Assembly: GCF_001735805.1 (NCBI RefSeq)
Contig: NZ_CP017248.1
Location: 2,666,001 to 2,730,000, forward strand
Length of the DNA stretch: 64,000 bases
From: Streptomyces fodineus
Lineage (GTDB): Bacteria > Actinomycetota > Actinomycetes > Streptomycetales > Streptomycetaceae
Reading direction: 5' to 3'
Part shown: positions 16,948 through 24,824 of the stretch, piece by piece
Layout: each line of letters opens with the position of its first letter
How positions within the stretch are numbered: the first letter of the stretch is position 1
Notes under the pieces: model-generated
Database searches by the model: none
What the model was told of the DNA's origin: nothing
What the model saw: the letters and a program-made list of their open reading frames with translations, nothing else
Program-made: the position numbers and the translations under genes

Positions 16948-17586
16948 ATGACGCGGGTCGACGGACGGGTCGAACGGGGCAACCGCACCCGGCAGTTGGT
17001 GCTGCGCCGCACCGTGGACATCGCCTCGGTCGAGGGCCTGGAGGCGCTCACCGTCGGCCGTCTCGCCACCGAGCTGGAGCTGAGCAAGAGCGGGGTGTTC
17101 GCGCTCTTCGGCTCCAAGCGGGAACTGCAGCTGGCCACCGTGCGGGAGGCGGCGCGGATCTTCACCGAGCGGGTGCTCCGTCCCGCGGCCGAGACCCCGG
17201 CCGGCCTCGGCCGGGTGTGGCGGCTGTGCGAGCTGTGGCTGGAGTACTCGCGCGGCCGGGTGTTCCCCGGCGGCTGCTTCTTCTACGGCGCCATGGCCGA
17301 GTTCGACGCGCGGACCGGGCCCGTGCACGACGCCGTGGTCCGCGCCCAGCGTGACTGGTCGGCCCATGTGGAGCGCACCCTCGACGAGGCCCGTACGGCG
17401 GGTGAGCTGCGCGCCGGCACCGATGTCCCGCAGCTGGCCTTCGAGCTGGTGGCGTTGCTGGAGACGGCGAACGCGCTGTCGGTCCTGCACGACGAGGAGA
17501 CCGCGTACCGCAGGGCCCGGGTGGGCATCGCGGAACGGCTGCGCTGCGCGGCCACGGACGGTGCCTCGCTCCCCCAAGTTCACTGA
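16948..17586 (+). CDS. TetR family transcriptional regulator
   Basis: 212 residues. The N-terminal helix-turn-helix is clear (about residues 15-60, with LTVGRLATELELSKSGVFALFGSKRELQLA). A ligand-binding helical C-terminal domain follows (RVFPGGCFFYGAMAEFDARTGPVHDAV), of the TetR_C type. AGGAGGG lies just before the ATG at 16948. It follows the PTH2-like gene by 9 bp and precedes the DinB-like gene by 75 bp; the palindrome at 17626-17645 is an obvious candidate for its operator. Confidence 0.88.
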   Translation: MTRVDGRVERGNRTRQLVLRRTVDIASVEGLEALTVGRLATELELSKSGVFALFGSKRELQLATVREAARIFTERVLRPAAETPAGLGRVWRLCELWLEYSRGRVFPGGCFFYGAMAEFDARTGPVHDAVVRAQRDWSAHVERTLDEARTAGELRAGTDVPQLAFELVALLETANALSVLHDEETAYRRARVGIAERLRCAATDGASLPQVH

Positions 17587-17625
17587 GGCAGCGCCTCGTT
17601 GGGCCCGCGCTGGTTCCCGAAATTA

Positions 17626-17645
17626 AAAGCACGATCGTTCGCTTT
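17626..17645. promoter_or_regulatory. Candidate TetR operator in the promoter of the DinB-like gene
   Basis: AAAGC (17626-17630) and GCTTT (17641-17645) flank ACGATCGTTC, whose core ACGATCGT is itself a perfect palindrome. It lies 17 to 36 bp before the ATG at 17662, a position where a repressor would block transcription. The TetR gene directly upstream is the natural candidate, but binding is inferred only. Confidence 0.45.
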
Positions 17646-17661
17646 GTTTTATGCTCGGGCC

Positions 17662-18270
17662 ATGACCGTGACCGGAGCGGACTTCGTCGAACTCGACCGG
17701 ATCGCCGTCCAGGAGGCCGTACGCCTGGTGGACCTGGCCACGGACACGGACTGGGCGCGCGGCACCCCCTGCGCGGGCTGGACCCTGCGGCGGCTCGTCG
17801 CGCACATGGCCGCACAGCACTCCGGTTTCGCCGCCGCGGCGCGCGGAGCGGGGCGCGAGCCGGAGCACTGGCGGGAGCCGGAGGACATGAGCGACCCGGC
17901 CCGAACACACCGGTCGGCCGCCGCCACGGTCCTGACGGCCTTCGCCGAACCGGGCGTGACGGAGCGGGAGTTCGCGCTGCCGGAACTGGGCGGCGGCTTC
18001 CCGGGCGGCCGGGCGGTCGGCTTCCACTTCGTCGACTACGTCGTACACGCCTGGGACGTCGCCGCCACCCTCGGCGCCACGGTGGAACTCCCCGAGCACG
18101 TACGCGTCGCCGCGCTCGCCGTAGCGCGTCGGGTGCCGGCCGATCCGGCCCGGCGCGGCCCCGGCTTCGCCTTCGCCCCGGCGCTTCAGGTGCCCGAGGG
18201 GGCCGGCCCGCTGGAGGAGGTGCTGCGCCTGCTGGGGCGCAGTCCGCAGGGGTGGGCGCCACGGGGCTGA
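17662..18270 (+). CDS. TIGR03086-like / mycothiol-dependent maleylpyruvate isomerase N-terminal domain protein
   Basis: 202 residues. The N-terminal DinB/MDMPI helical bundle is recognised by DTDWARGTPCAGWTLRRLVAHMAAQH (metal-binding His in the last part), and the second half by RAVGFHFVDYVVHAWDVAATLG with His and Asp. Relatives are metalloenzymes using mycothiol or proteins of unknown function. A single ATG at 17662 follows an AT-rich stretch. It probably belongs to the regulon of the preceding TetR protein. Substrate unknown. Confidence 0.75.
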   Translation: MTVTGADFVELDRIAVQEAVRLVDLATDTDWARGTPCAGWTLRRLVAHMAAQHSGFAAAARGAGREPEHWREPEDMSDPARTHRSAAATVLTAFAEPGVTEREFALPELGGGFPGGRAVGFHFVDYVVHAWDVAATLGATVELPEHVRVAALAVARRVPADPARRGPGFAFAPALQVPEGAGPLEEVLRLLGRSPQGWAPRG

Positions 18271-18360
18271 AGCTCAAATGTTGCTCTGAACACGACACGG
18301 AGGAGGTTCGGGTCCGGTCGCCGGGGCCATACCCCCTGCATTCGACGGAGGGGAGGAGCC

Positions 18361-20232
18361 ATGCGGCGACTGGGCACGGGGATCGGCTGGCGGCCGGAGA
18401 TCGCGGACACCGTGGAGCGCATGCCGGGCGTCGACTGGGTGGAGGTCGTGGCGGAGAACGTCTGCCCGGGCCACCTTCCACCCTCGCTGCTGCGGCTGCG
18501 CGAGCGCGGGGTCACCGTGATCCCGCACGGCGTCTCCCTGGGCCTCGGCGGCGCCGACCGCCCCGACGAGGGCCGGCTGACGGCACTGGCGGAACGGGCG
18601 GAGGCACTCGGTTCTCCCCTGGCCACCGAGCACATCGCGTTCGTCCGCGCGGGCGGCCCGCTCACCGCCTCCCCGCGCCTGGAGGCGGGGCACCTGCTGC
18701 CGGTGCCGCGCACCAGGGACGCCCTGGACGTGCTCTGCGAGAACGTCCGCATCGCGCAGGACGCCCTTCCGGTGCCGCTGGCCCTGGAGAACGTCGCCGC
18801 GCTGTTCTCCTGGCCGGGCGAGGAGCTCACCGAGGGACAGTTCCTGTCCGAGCTGGTCGAGCGCACCGGCGTACGACTGCTGATCGACGTGGCCAACCTG
18901 CACACCAACCACGTCAACCGGGGCGAGGACCCGGCCGAGGCGCTGGCCGCGCTGCCCGTGGAGGCGATCGCCTACGTCCATGTCGCGGGCGGCTTCGAGC
19001 GGGACGGCGTCTGGCACGACAGCCACGCCCACGCCGTGCCGCGCCCGGTGATCGACATCCTGACCGACCTCGCCTCGCACACCGAGCCGCCCGGTGTCCT
19101 GCTGGAACGCGACGAGAACTTTCCGGAACCAGCCGAGCTGGAGCAGGAGTTGAAGCTGATCGGCGATGCGGTGGCAGCCGGACGCGAGCGTGCCGACGGG
19201 GGTGCGGGGGCTGGCGCCGGCTCAGCGGGAGGGGCTGCGCGGACTGGCGCCGGCCCGGCGAACGGGGCTACGGGGGCTGGCGCCGACCCGGCGAACAGGG
19301 CTACGGGCGCTGGCGCCGGCCCGGCTGGCGGGGCTACGGGGGCTGGCGCCGACCCGGCGAACGGGGGCGCGAGCGCTGGCGCCGACCCGGCGAGCAGGGC
19401 TACGGGCGCTGGCGCCAGCCCGGCGAACAGGGCTACGGGCGCTGGCGCCGACCCGGCGGAAGAGGCTGCGCGGGCTGGCGCCGACCCGGCGAACGGGGGT
19501 GCGAGCTCTGATGCCAGCCCGGCGAGCAGGGCTACGGGCGCTGGCGCCGGCCCGGCGGAAGAGGCTGCGCGGGCTGGCGCCGACCCGGCGAACGGGGCCG
19601 CAAGCGCTGGCGCCGACCCGGCGGGAGAGGCCGCGAGCACTGATGCCAGCCCGGCGGGGGAGGCCGCGAGGGCTGGCGCCAGCCCGGCGAACGGGGCCGC
19701 GAGCTCTGATGCCAGCCCGGCGAACGGGGCCGCGAGCTCTGATGCCAGCCCGGCGAGGGGGGCTGCGAGCGCTGGTGCCGGCCCGGCTGGCGGGGGTGTC
19801 GCCGGGGCGGCTCGGGCGGACGCGGGGGTGCGGGAGCGGCTCGGTGTCGCCCAGGCCGCGGTGCTGTCCTCGCTGGTCGCCGGGACGCCGGTGCCCGAGG
19901 GGTTCGACCGGGTGCGGATGGGGGTGCAGGCGCGGGCGCTCGCGGCGAAGCGGGCGGACGTGGTGGCGAAGGTGGCGCCCGAGCTGCCGGTGATTCTCGG
20001 TGAAAGGTACCGGGTGGCGTTCCTGGAGTACGCGCGGGAGCGGCCGATGGGCGCGGGCTACCGGCGGGACGCGCTGGACTTCGCCGGGCATCTGCTGCGG
20101 GCCGGGTCCCCGCAGGACACGGCGGCGCGGCGGGAGCTGCGGGAGTGGTGGCTGGACCGGGCGGGCCCGGCACCGAGGTCCGAGGCCCGGATGGCTCGGG
20201 CGGTACGGAGGGTGTTGCTGCGGCGGGGTTGA
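18361..20232 (+). CDS. MNIO (DUF692) enzyme fused through an 18-unit repeat linker to a partner-like C-terminal domain
   Basis: 623 residues; GGGGAGGAG lies 2 bases before the ATG. Residues 1-275 are a DUF692 TIM-barrel-like domain of the multinuclear non-heme iron oxidative enzymes. Candidate metal ligands are His56 (VIPHGVSLG), His91 (TEHIAF), Glu143 (ALENV), Asp176/His181 ([11 protein letters not shown]), His207 (YVHVAGG), Asp220/His222 (HDSHAH) and Glu249 ([10 protein letters not shown]). Residues 284-481 are an Ala/Gly/Pro/Asp/Asn linker of 18 11-residue repeats. Residues 482-623 form a helical domain ([18 protein letters not shown], then [24 protein letters not shown]) that resembles the DUF2063/HvfC-BufC partner proteins of MNIO peptide-modifying systems; this resemblance is my inference. 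The known family members oxidise cysteine or other residues in precursor peptides. The target here is unknown; DUF4142 and TIGR04222 genes follow. Confidence 0.8.
   Translation: MRRLGTGIGWRPEIADTVERMPGVDWVEVVAENVCPGHLPPSLLRLRERGVTVIPHGVSLGLGGADRPDEGRLTALAERAEALGSPLATEHIAFVRAGGPLTASPRLEAGHLLPVPRTRDALDVLCENVRIAQDALPVPLALENVAALFSWPGEELTEGQFLSELVERTGVRLLIDVANLHTNHVNRGEDPAEALAALPVEAIAYVHVAGGFERDGVWHDSHAHAVPRPVIDILTDLASHTEPPGVLLERDENFPEPAELEQELKLIGDAVAAGRERADGGAGAGAGSAGGAARTGAGPANGATGAGADPANRATGAGAGPAGGATGAGADPANGGASAGADPASRATGAGASPANRATGAGADPAEEAARAGADPANGGASSDASPASRATGAGAGPAEEAARAGADPANGAASAGADPAGEAASTDASPAGEAARAGASPANGAASSDASPANGAASSDASPARGAASAGAGPAGGGVAGAARADAGVRERLGVAQAAVLSSLVAGTPVPEGFDRVRMGVQARALAAKRADVVAKVAPELPVILGERYRVAFLEYARERPMGAGYRRDALDFAGHLLRAGSPQDTAARRELREWWLDRAGPAPRSEARMARAVRRVLLRRG
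19210..19803 (+). repeat. 18 tandem copies of a 33-bp coding repeat
   Basis: The stretch is exactly 18 units of 33 bp (594 bp). The commonest unit reads GCTGGCGCC then GACCCGGCG, then a more variable part, and encodes [15 protein letters not shown] 11-mers. The fourth residue alternates between D, G and S; units 10, 14, 16 and 17 start SDAS or TDAS. All six reading frames are free of stops here, so long open frames over it in other frames are artefacts. Copy number is expected to vary between strains. Confidence 0.95.
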
Positions 20233-20615
20233 AGGGGTGGACTTACCGGCGCCGGCAGGGTGCCTCCCCCAGACGGGGTGCCCCCAGCGCCCACTCCTGC
20301 CGCCCCAGCCGGGCGACGCCCACAGCGACGGCGCCGCCTCGACAGCCGGCAGCACTGCGGCTCCCCAGGGGCGCGGGGCTGGTCAGTACGCGGCTTCGCC
20401 GCGTGGGCGCGACCAGCCGGAACGCACCCGCAGCCGCCCACGCCCAGCGGCACGGCGGCGCCGACGCGTACCCACCACGCCCGCCGCCCTCGCCGACGCA
20501 CGTAGCCCACCGCCGCCCCTGTGCACGCGTCCGAGCCCCAAGCGCACCCGAGTAATATGCCAACCTCGCACGCACCCCCATGCACACTCGCGTGCGGTGC
20601 GCTACAGGAGGCGCC
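20233..20615. other. 383-bp non-coding region after the MNIO gene
   Basis: No credible gene. It holds a Streptomyces-type intergenic repeat with a hairpin (listed separately) and a GC-rich, stop-poor stretch. The promoter of the DUF4142 gene must lie in the last 100 bp; CAACCTCGCACGCACC... is all that is seen, with no clear -35/-10 pair. GGAGG lies 4 bases before the ATG at 20616. Confidence 0.6.
20377..20418. terminator. Hairpin in a Streptomyces-type intergenic repeat
   Basis: GGCTGGTC (20377-20384) pairs with GACCAGCC (20411-20418), and inside it ACGCGGC (20388-20394) pairs with GCCGCGT (20398-20404) around TTC. The surrounding GGGGCGCGGGGCTG and GGGCGCGACCAGCC are words I know to be very abundant between Streptomyces genes. 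It should terminate transcription of the MNIO gene. Confidence 0.6.
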
Positions 20616-21386
20616 ATGCGACCCCGACCCCCGATCAAGGGCCGAGGCATATTCAGCGGTACCAGCCTCGTCATCGCGGCCCTCGCGGCGACGGCGGCGG
20701 CGCTGCTCTACCCGCTCTGGTCCTACGCGAACCGGCAGACAGCGGCCGGCGCCACCGTGCTGAGCACGCAGACCGTCATGACGCCGTACGGCCCCCTGTC
20801 CGCACAGGACCGGGACCTCATCACCCGGGTCCGGCTGGCGGGACTGTGGGAGCTGCCCGCCGGTGAGCTGGCCGAGCAGAAGGGAACCACGGCGGCCGTG
20901 CGCACGGCGGGCCAGCACCTGGTCGACGGGCACACCTCGCTGGACGCCCATGTCCGCACCGTCGCCACCCAGCTCGGCGTACCGCTGCCCAACGAGCCGA
21001 ACGACCAGCAGAAGCAGTGGCTCGACACCCTGAGGGCAGCGCAGGGGCAGGACTTCGACCGGCAGTTCGCCGGCCTCGTACGGCTCGCCCACGGCCGGGT
21101 CCTCGCGCTGGTCGCACAGGTCCGGGCCGGTACCCAGAACTCCCTGGTCCGCGACCTCGCCGACGACGCGAACGCGACCGTGCTGGATCACATCAAGGTC
21201 CTGGAGGCGACGGGATACGTCGACTTCGCCGCGCTGGCCAAGGACCTGGCGGCCTCCCCCACCCCCGTGCCGACCCCGCCGGCCGTCGACCCGGACGCCG
21301 CCGTGCCACTCGCGCCCTCGCCGAGCGAGTCGTACTCGCTGCCCCCGGCCACCACCAGCCCGCCGCCACGGACGAGCAGCTCCTGA
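20616..21386 (+). CDS. Membrane-anchored DUF4142 protein
   Basis: 256 residues. One N-terminal membrane segment (GTSLVIAALAATAAALLYPLW) anchors an extracytoplasmic four-helix domain of the DUF4142 type: DLITRVRLAGLWELPAGELAEQK, then HLVDGHTSLDAHVRTVATQLGV and AAQGQDFDRQFAGLVRLAHGRV. A Pro/Ser-rich tail ends the protein. DUF4142 belongs to the ferritin-like helical class; no function is established. ATG 20616 has a strong GGAGG. It lies between the MNIO gene and the TIGR04222 gene in the same direction, but a hairpin separates it from the former. Confidence 0.82.
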   Translation: MRPRPPIKGRGIFSGTSLVIAALAATAAALLYPLWSYANRQTAAGATVLSTQTVMTPYGPLSAQDRDLITRVRLAGLWELPAGELAEQKGTTAAVRTAGQHLVDGHTSLDAHVRTVATQLGVPLPNEPNDQQKQWLDTLRAAQGQDFDRQFAGLVRLAHGRVLALVAQVRAGTQNSLVRDLADDANATVLDHIKVLEATGYVDFAALAKDLAASPTPVPTPPAVDPDAAVPLAPSPSESYSLPPATTSPPPRTSSS

Positions 21387-21483
21387 CCTGGACGGGAAAC
21401 GGAACGTCACATACCGCCAACACTGTGTCCGGATGATGAACAGGGCATGGCGCTCCGCCAGGCGGCTGGCATAGAAAAACCTC

Positions 21484-22263
21484 ATGTTCTGGGTCCTTCT
21501 CCTACTCCTGGCCTGGGCTTTCGCCGGTACGGCGTGCACCCGGCTGTGCCTGGCGGCCGTCCGCGCGGCCGCCCTGGACACGGATGTCACCACGGCGGAC
21601 CGGCGGCACGACCTGACGCTGTACGAGGCGGCCTTCCTCTCCGGCGGCCCCGCCCGGGTCGCCGATGTGACCCTGGTCTCCATGGCCCGCCAGCGACGCC
21701 TGCTGCTCGCGCACACCGGCTGGGCCACGGTGGTGGACCCGCGGGGGCGCGACGAGATGGAGCAGTCCGTCATCGGGGCCATAGGCCCGCAGGGGCAGTC
21801 GCGCATCGCGCCCGTGCGGGCACGCGCGGCCGGCGCCGAGGCCGTGCGGCGGCTCGCCGACCGGCTGGTGCGCGCCGGTCTCGCCGTCCCCGAGGGAGCG
21901 GGTACGACGGTGGGAGCGGCCGTCCGCCAGGTGCGCGCCGCCGCGTCGGCCGTGGCGGCCCTCGGCGCGACCGCCCTGTTCATGCCCATCCAGACCGGGA
22001 CGCCGCGGCTGCTCGTCGGCCTGTGGTTCGCCCTGCCGCTCGTGCTGTCCCTGAGCTGCCTGGCCATCGCCCGGTTCGAGGTGCATCCGTACTCGCGCTG
22101 GGCCTCCCCGGCCGGGCAACGGCTGCTGGGCGCGCTCGTGCGCAGGCCGGCCGGTGACGAGCGGTCGTTCCTCACCTCGGTCGCCGTACGCGGGATCCGC
22201 GCGATCGGCGAGCCGCAGCTGCGGGCCGCCTTCACCCACCGCGACCAGCCCTGGCGGGAGTGA
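21484..22263 (+). CDS. TIGR04222-type membrane protein without the usual Gly/Cys-rich tail
   Basis: 259 residues. An N-terminal hydrophobic segment (MFWVLLLLLAWAFAG) is followed by a cytoplasmic-looking region with LTLYEAAFLSGGPARVADVTLVSMARQ, and later two hydrophobic segments (AAASAVAALGATALFM and LLVGLWFALPLVLSLSCLAIARF). This layout and the EAAFLSGGP motif are, to my memory, those of the TIGR04222 family, whose genes sit near DUF692 genes and whose proteins often end in a Gly/Cys-rich tail. Here the protein ends HRDQPWRE with no cysteine-rich tail. No good ribosome binding site precedes ATG 21484. Function unknown. Confidence 0.7.
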   Translation: MFWVLLLLLAWAFAGTACTRLCLAAVRAAALDTDVTTADRRHDLTLYEAAFLSGGPARVADVTLVSMARQRRLLLAHTGWATVVDPRGRDEMEQSVIGAIGPQGQSRIAPVRARAAGAEAVRRLADRLVRAGLAVPEGAGTTVGAAVRQVRAAASAVAALGATALFMPIQTGTPRLLVGLWFALPLVLSLSCLAIARFEVHPYSRWASPAGQRLLGALVRRPAGDERSFLTSVAVRGIRAIGEPQLRAAFTHRDQPWRE

Positions 22264-22422
22264 GGGCGCCCAAGCGGCCTCCGGGGGGCGCATAGGGGGC
22301 ATTGGCGCCGACACCGGCCGGATGGTGCTTGCCTTCACCCAAGGCCCATCGAAATATCCCTTTTGTTGTCGCCGGGGCGTGGCAGCCGTGCCATCGCCGC
22401 CGCTGCACCGAAGGGATACGCG

Positions 22423-24057
22423 ATGAGAGCTGCCGCCCTGTACTCGGCTGCCGGGAGCTTGCTCCTGACCACCCTGGCCGCCGCGCCGGCGGGCCATGCG
22501 GCCGGCGGCGGGGCGCCCGGCGTCCCCGGTACGGCCGAGCTGCGCGGCACCGAGGTGGCCGTGGCGCGCGCCCGGGCGGCCGGCGCCGACTGGGGCACGT
22601 GTTCCTCCGCCGACGTTCCGAAGGCGCCGTCCGGCGTGCGGTGCGGCACGGTGACCGTCCCGCTCGACTACGCCCACCCGGACGGCGCGCAGATCCGGCT
22701 GACCGTCAGCCGGAGCCCGGCCACCCACAAGGACCCCTACAACAGCAAGCGGAAGGTTCCCCGGCAGGGCGCCCTCGTCTACAACCCGGGCGGCCCCGGC
22801 GCGTCCAGCATGTACTTCCCGCTGGTCGGCAAGGTCCCGCAGTGGAAGCGGGTCGCCGCCGCCTACGACCTGGTCGGCTACTCCCCGCGCGGCGTGGGCC
22901 GGTCGGCGCCCCTGTCCTGCGAGGACCCGAAGCGCTTCGTGAAGGCGCCCACCGCGTCGCCGGCGCACCCGTCGGAGACGTACAAGCGGCAGCGCATCGC
23001 CCAGGCCAAGGCGTACGCGCGCGGCTGCGCCCAGCGCTCCGGCGGCAAGCTGCGCTACTACACCTCGCTGAACAACGCCCGGGACCTGGACGTGCTGCGG
23101 GCCGCGCTGGGCGAGGACCGGCTGACGTTCATGGGAGCGTCGTACGGCACCTACTTCGGCGCGCTGTACGCGGCGATGTTCCCCTCCCACGTGCGGCGCA
23201 TGGTGCTGGACTCGACGGTGAACCCCGACCCGGCGAAGATCTGGTACCGCAGCAACCTCGACCAGTCGGCCGCGTTCGAGGACCGCTGGGCGGACTTCCG
23301 GAACTGGATCGCCCGCCACGACGACGTCTACCGGCTCGGTGACACCGCCGCGAAGGTGCAGCGCAGCTACGACACCGCGCGGGACCGGCTGGCCGGGAAG
23401 GCGGCCGGCGGGAAGGTCGGCCCCGGCCAGCTGCAGAACGCGTTCCTGATGGCCGGGTACTACGACAGCTTCTGGCCGAGCCGGGCCGCGGCCCTCTCGG
23501 CGTATCTGCACGGCGACCCGGAACCGCTGGTGCGACTGGCGGCGCCGAGCCCGCAGACGGCCGCGCAGACCGAGAACACCAACGCGGTGTACACGGCCGT
23601 GGAGTGCAACGACGCGCCCTGGCCGACGGACTGGAAGGTGTGGGACCGGGACAACACCCGCCTCGCCCGGGTGGCGCCCTTCGAGACCTGGGACAACGCC
23701 TGGATGAACCTGCCGTGCGCCTACTGGCCGGCGCCCCGGCAGCAGCCGCTGGACGTGCGGACCGGGCCGGGTGAGCTGCCACCGGTGCTGATCCTGGCGG
23801 CCGAGCGGGACGCGGCGGCGCCGTACCCGGGCGCCCTGGAGATGAACCGGCGGCTGGCCGGCTCGGCGCTGGTGACCGAGCGGGACGCGGGCACGCACGG
23901 CTTGGCGGGCGGCCCCAACACCTGCGTCAACGGCCACCTCGAGGCGTATCTGCTGGAGGGCCGTGTGCCGGCGCGGCACGCGTCGTGCGCACCGCGCCAA
24001 GAGCCGAGTCCGCAACCTCCGGCCCACCGGGACCGACCGGCGTTGAACGCCCACTAG
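22423..24057 (+). CDS. Secreted alpha/beta-hydrolase, tripeptidyl aminopeptidase-like
   Basis: 544 residues. A signal peptide with AHA cleavage motif near residue 27 is followed by a hydrolase domain of the Streptomyces Tap/SlpD type (peptidase S33-like). GALVYNPGGPGASSM forms the oxyanion region; the nucleophile serine is in MGASYGTYFG; the acid is in ILAAERDAAAPY and the histidine in DAGTHGLA. The C-terminal TAP-like domain (ECNDAPWPTDWKVW, then LPCAYWP) is present. It likely removes N-terminal tripeptides from extracellular proteins. ATG 22423 has AAGGGA upstream. Confidence 0.87.
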   Translation: MRAAALYSAAGSLLLTTLAAAPAGHAAGGGAPGVPGTAELRGTEVAVARARAAGADWGTCSSADVPKAPSGVRCGTVTVPLDYAHPDGAQIRLTVSRSPATHKDPYNSKRKVPRQGALVYNPGGPGASSMYFPLVGKVPQWKRVAAAYDLVGYSPRGVGRSAPLSCEDPKRFVKAPTASPAHPSETYKRQRIAQAKAYARGCAQRSGGKLRYYTSLNNARDLDVLRAALGEDRLTFMGASYGTYFGALYAAMFPSHVRRMVLDSTVNPDPAKIWYRSNLDQSAAFEDRWADFRNWIARHDDVYRLGDTAAKVQRSYDTARDRLAGKAAGGKVGPGQLQNAFLMAGYYDSFWPSRAAALSAYLHGDPEPLVRLAAPSPQTAAQTENTNAVYTAVECNDAPWPTDWKVWDRDNTRLARVAPFETWDNAWMNLPCAYWPAPRQQPLDVRTGPGELPPVLILAAERDAAAPYPGALEMNRRLAGSALVTERDAGTHGLAGGPNTCVNGHLEAYLLEGRVPARHASCAPRQEPSPQPPAHRDRPALNAH

Positions 24058-24087
24058 AGTGCCGGGCGCTGCCCCTGAGGGCGCTGG

Positions 24088-24819
24088 TCAGGCCAGGCCT
24101 GCCACCAGGTCCCCGATGTCCTTGCGGCGGCCCGTGAAGAACGGGATCTCCTCGCGGACGTGCCTGCGGGCCTCGGAGGCGCGCAGGTGACGCATGAGGT
24201 CGACGATGCGGTACAGCTCGTCGGCCTCGAAGGCCAGGATCCACTCGTAGTCGCCGAGGGAGAACGAGGCGACCGTGTTGGCGCGCACGTCGGGGTAGCC
24301 GCGGGCCATCTTGCCGTGGTCGGCGAGCATGCGGCGGCGGTCCTCGTCGGGCAGCAGGTACCAGTCGTAGGAGCGCACGAAGGGGTAGACGCTCACATAG
24401 TTGCGGGGCGTCTCGTCGGCGAGGAACGCCGGGATGTGCGAGCGGTTGAACTCGGCCGGGCGGTGCAGCGCCATGTTCGACCACACGGGCGTCAGCGCGC
24501 GGCCCAGCTTCGTGCGGCGGAAGAGGTTGTACGCCTCCTGGAGCTGGTCGCTGGTCTCGGCGTGCCACCAGATCATCAGGTCGGCGTCGGCGCGCAGGCC
24601 GGAGACGTCGTAGGTGCCGCGGATCGTCACGTCCTTGGCGGCGAGCTGGTCGAACAGCTCCTGGACCTCGTCGGCGTAACCCGCGCGGTCCTCGGGCAGC
24701 ACGTCCTTCAGCTTGAAGACCGACCACAGGGTGTAGCGGATGACCTCGTTGAGGTCCTTGGCCAGCTTGCCCTTGTTCGGGATCCTGCCGGACTCGGTGG
24801 TGGGGGCGTCGTCACTCAT
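24088..24819 (-). CDS. chdC: Coproheme decarboxylase (hydrogen peroxide-dependent haem synthase)
   Basis: 243 residues, the size of actinobacterial ChdC (formerly HemQ). It oxidatively decarboxylates coproheme to haem b, the last step of the coproporphyrin-dependent pathway of Gram-positives. The family motifs are clear: [42 protein letters not shown], the tyrosine-containing [21 protein letters not shown], the haem-binding histidine region [10 protein letters not shown], and the C-terminal [29 protein letters not shown] 24819 is 5 bp after the hemY stop, so both are cotranscribed. Confidence 0.95.
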   Translation of the reverse strand: MSDDAPTTESGRIPNKGKLAKDLNEVIRYTLWSVFKLKDVLPEDRAGYADEVQELFDQLAAKDVTIRGTYDVSGLRADADLMIWWHAETSDQLQEAYNLFRRTKLGRALTPVWSNMALHRPAEFNRSHIPAFLADETPRNYVSVYPFVRSYDWYLLPDEDRRRMLADHGKMARGYPDVRANTVASFSLGDYEWILAFEADELYRIVDLMRHLRASEARRHVREEIPFFTGRRKDIGDLVAGLA

Positions 24820-24824
24820 GGTCC

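Noticed and set aside
19210..19803. The 33-bp repeats as a CRISPR array
   Set aside because: There are no unique spacers: the repeats are contiguous, keep one reading frame and lie inside a protein gene.
19166..19993. Alternative frame over the repeats encoding Leu/Arg-rich [12 protein letters not shown] repeats
   Set aside because: All six frames are open here because the period is a multiple of three without stops; only the frame continuous with the DUF692 domain has sensible flanking domains.
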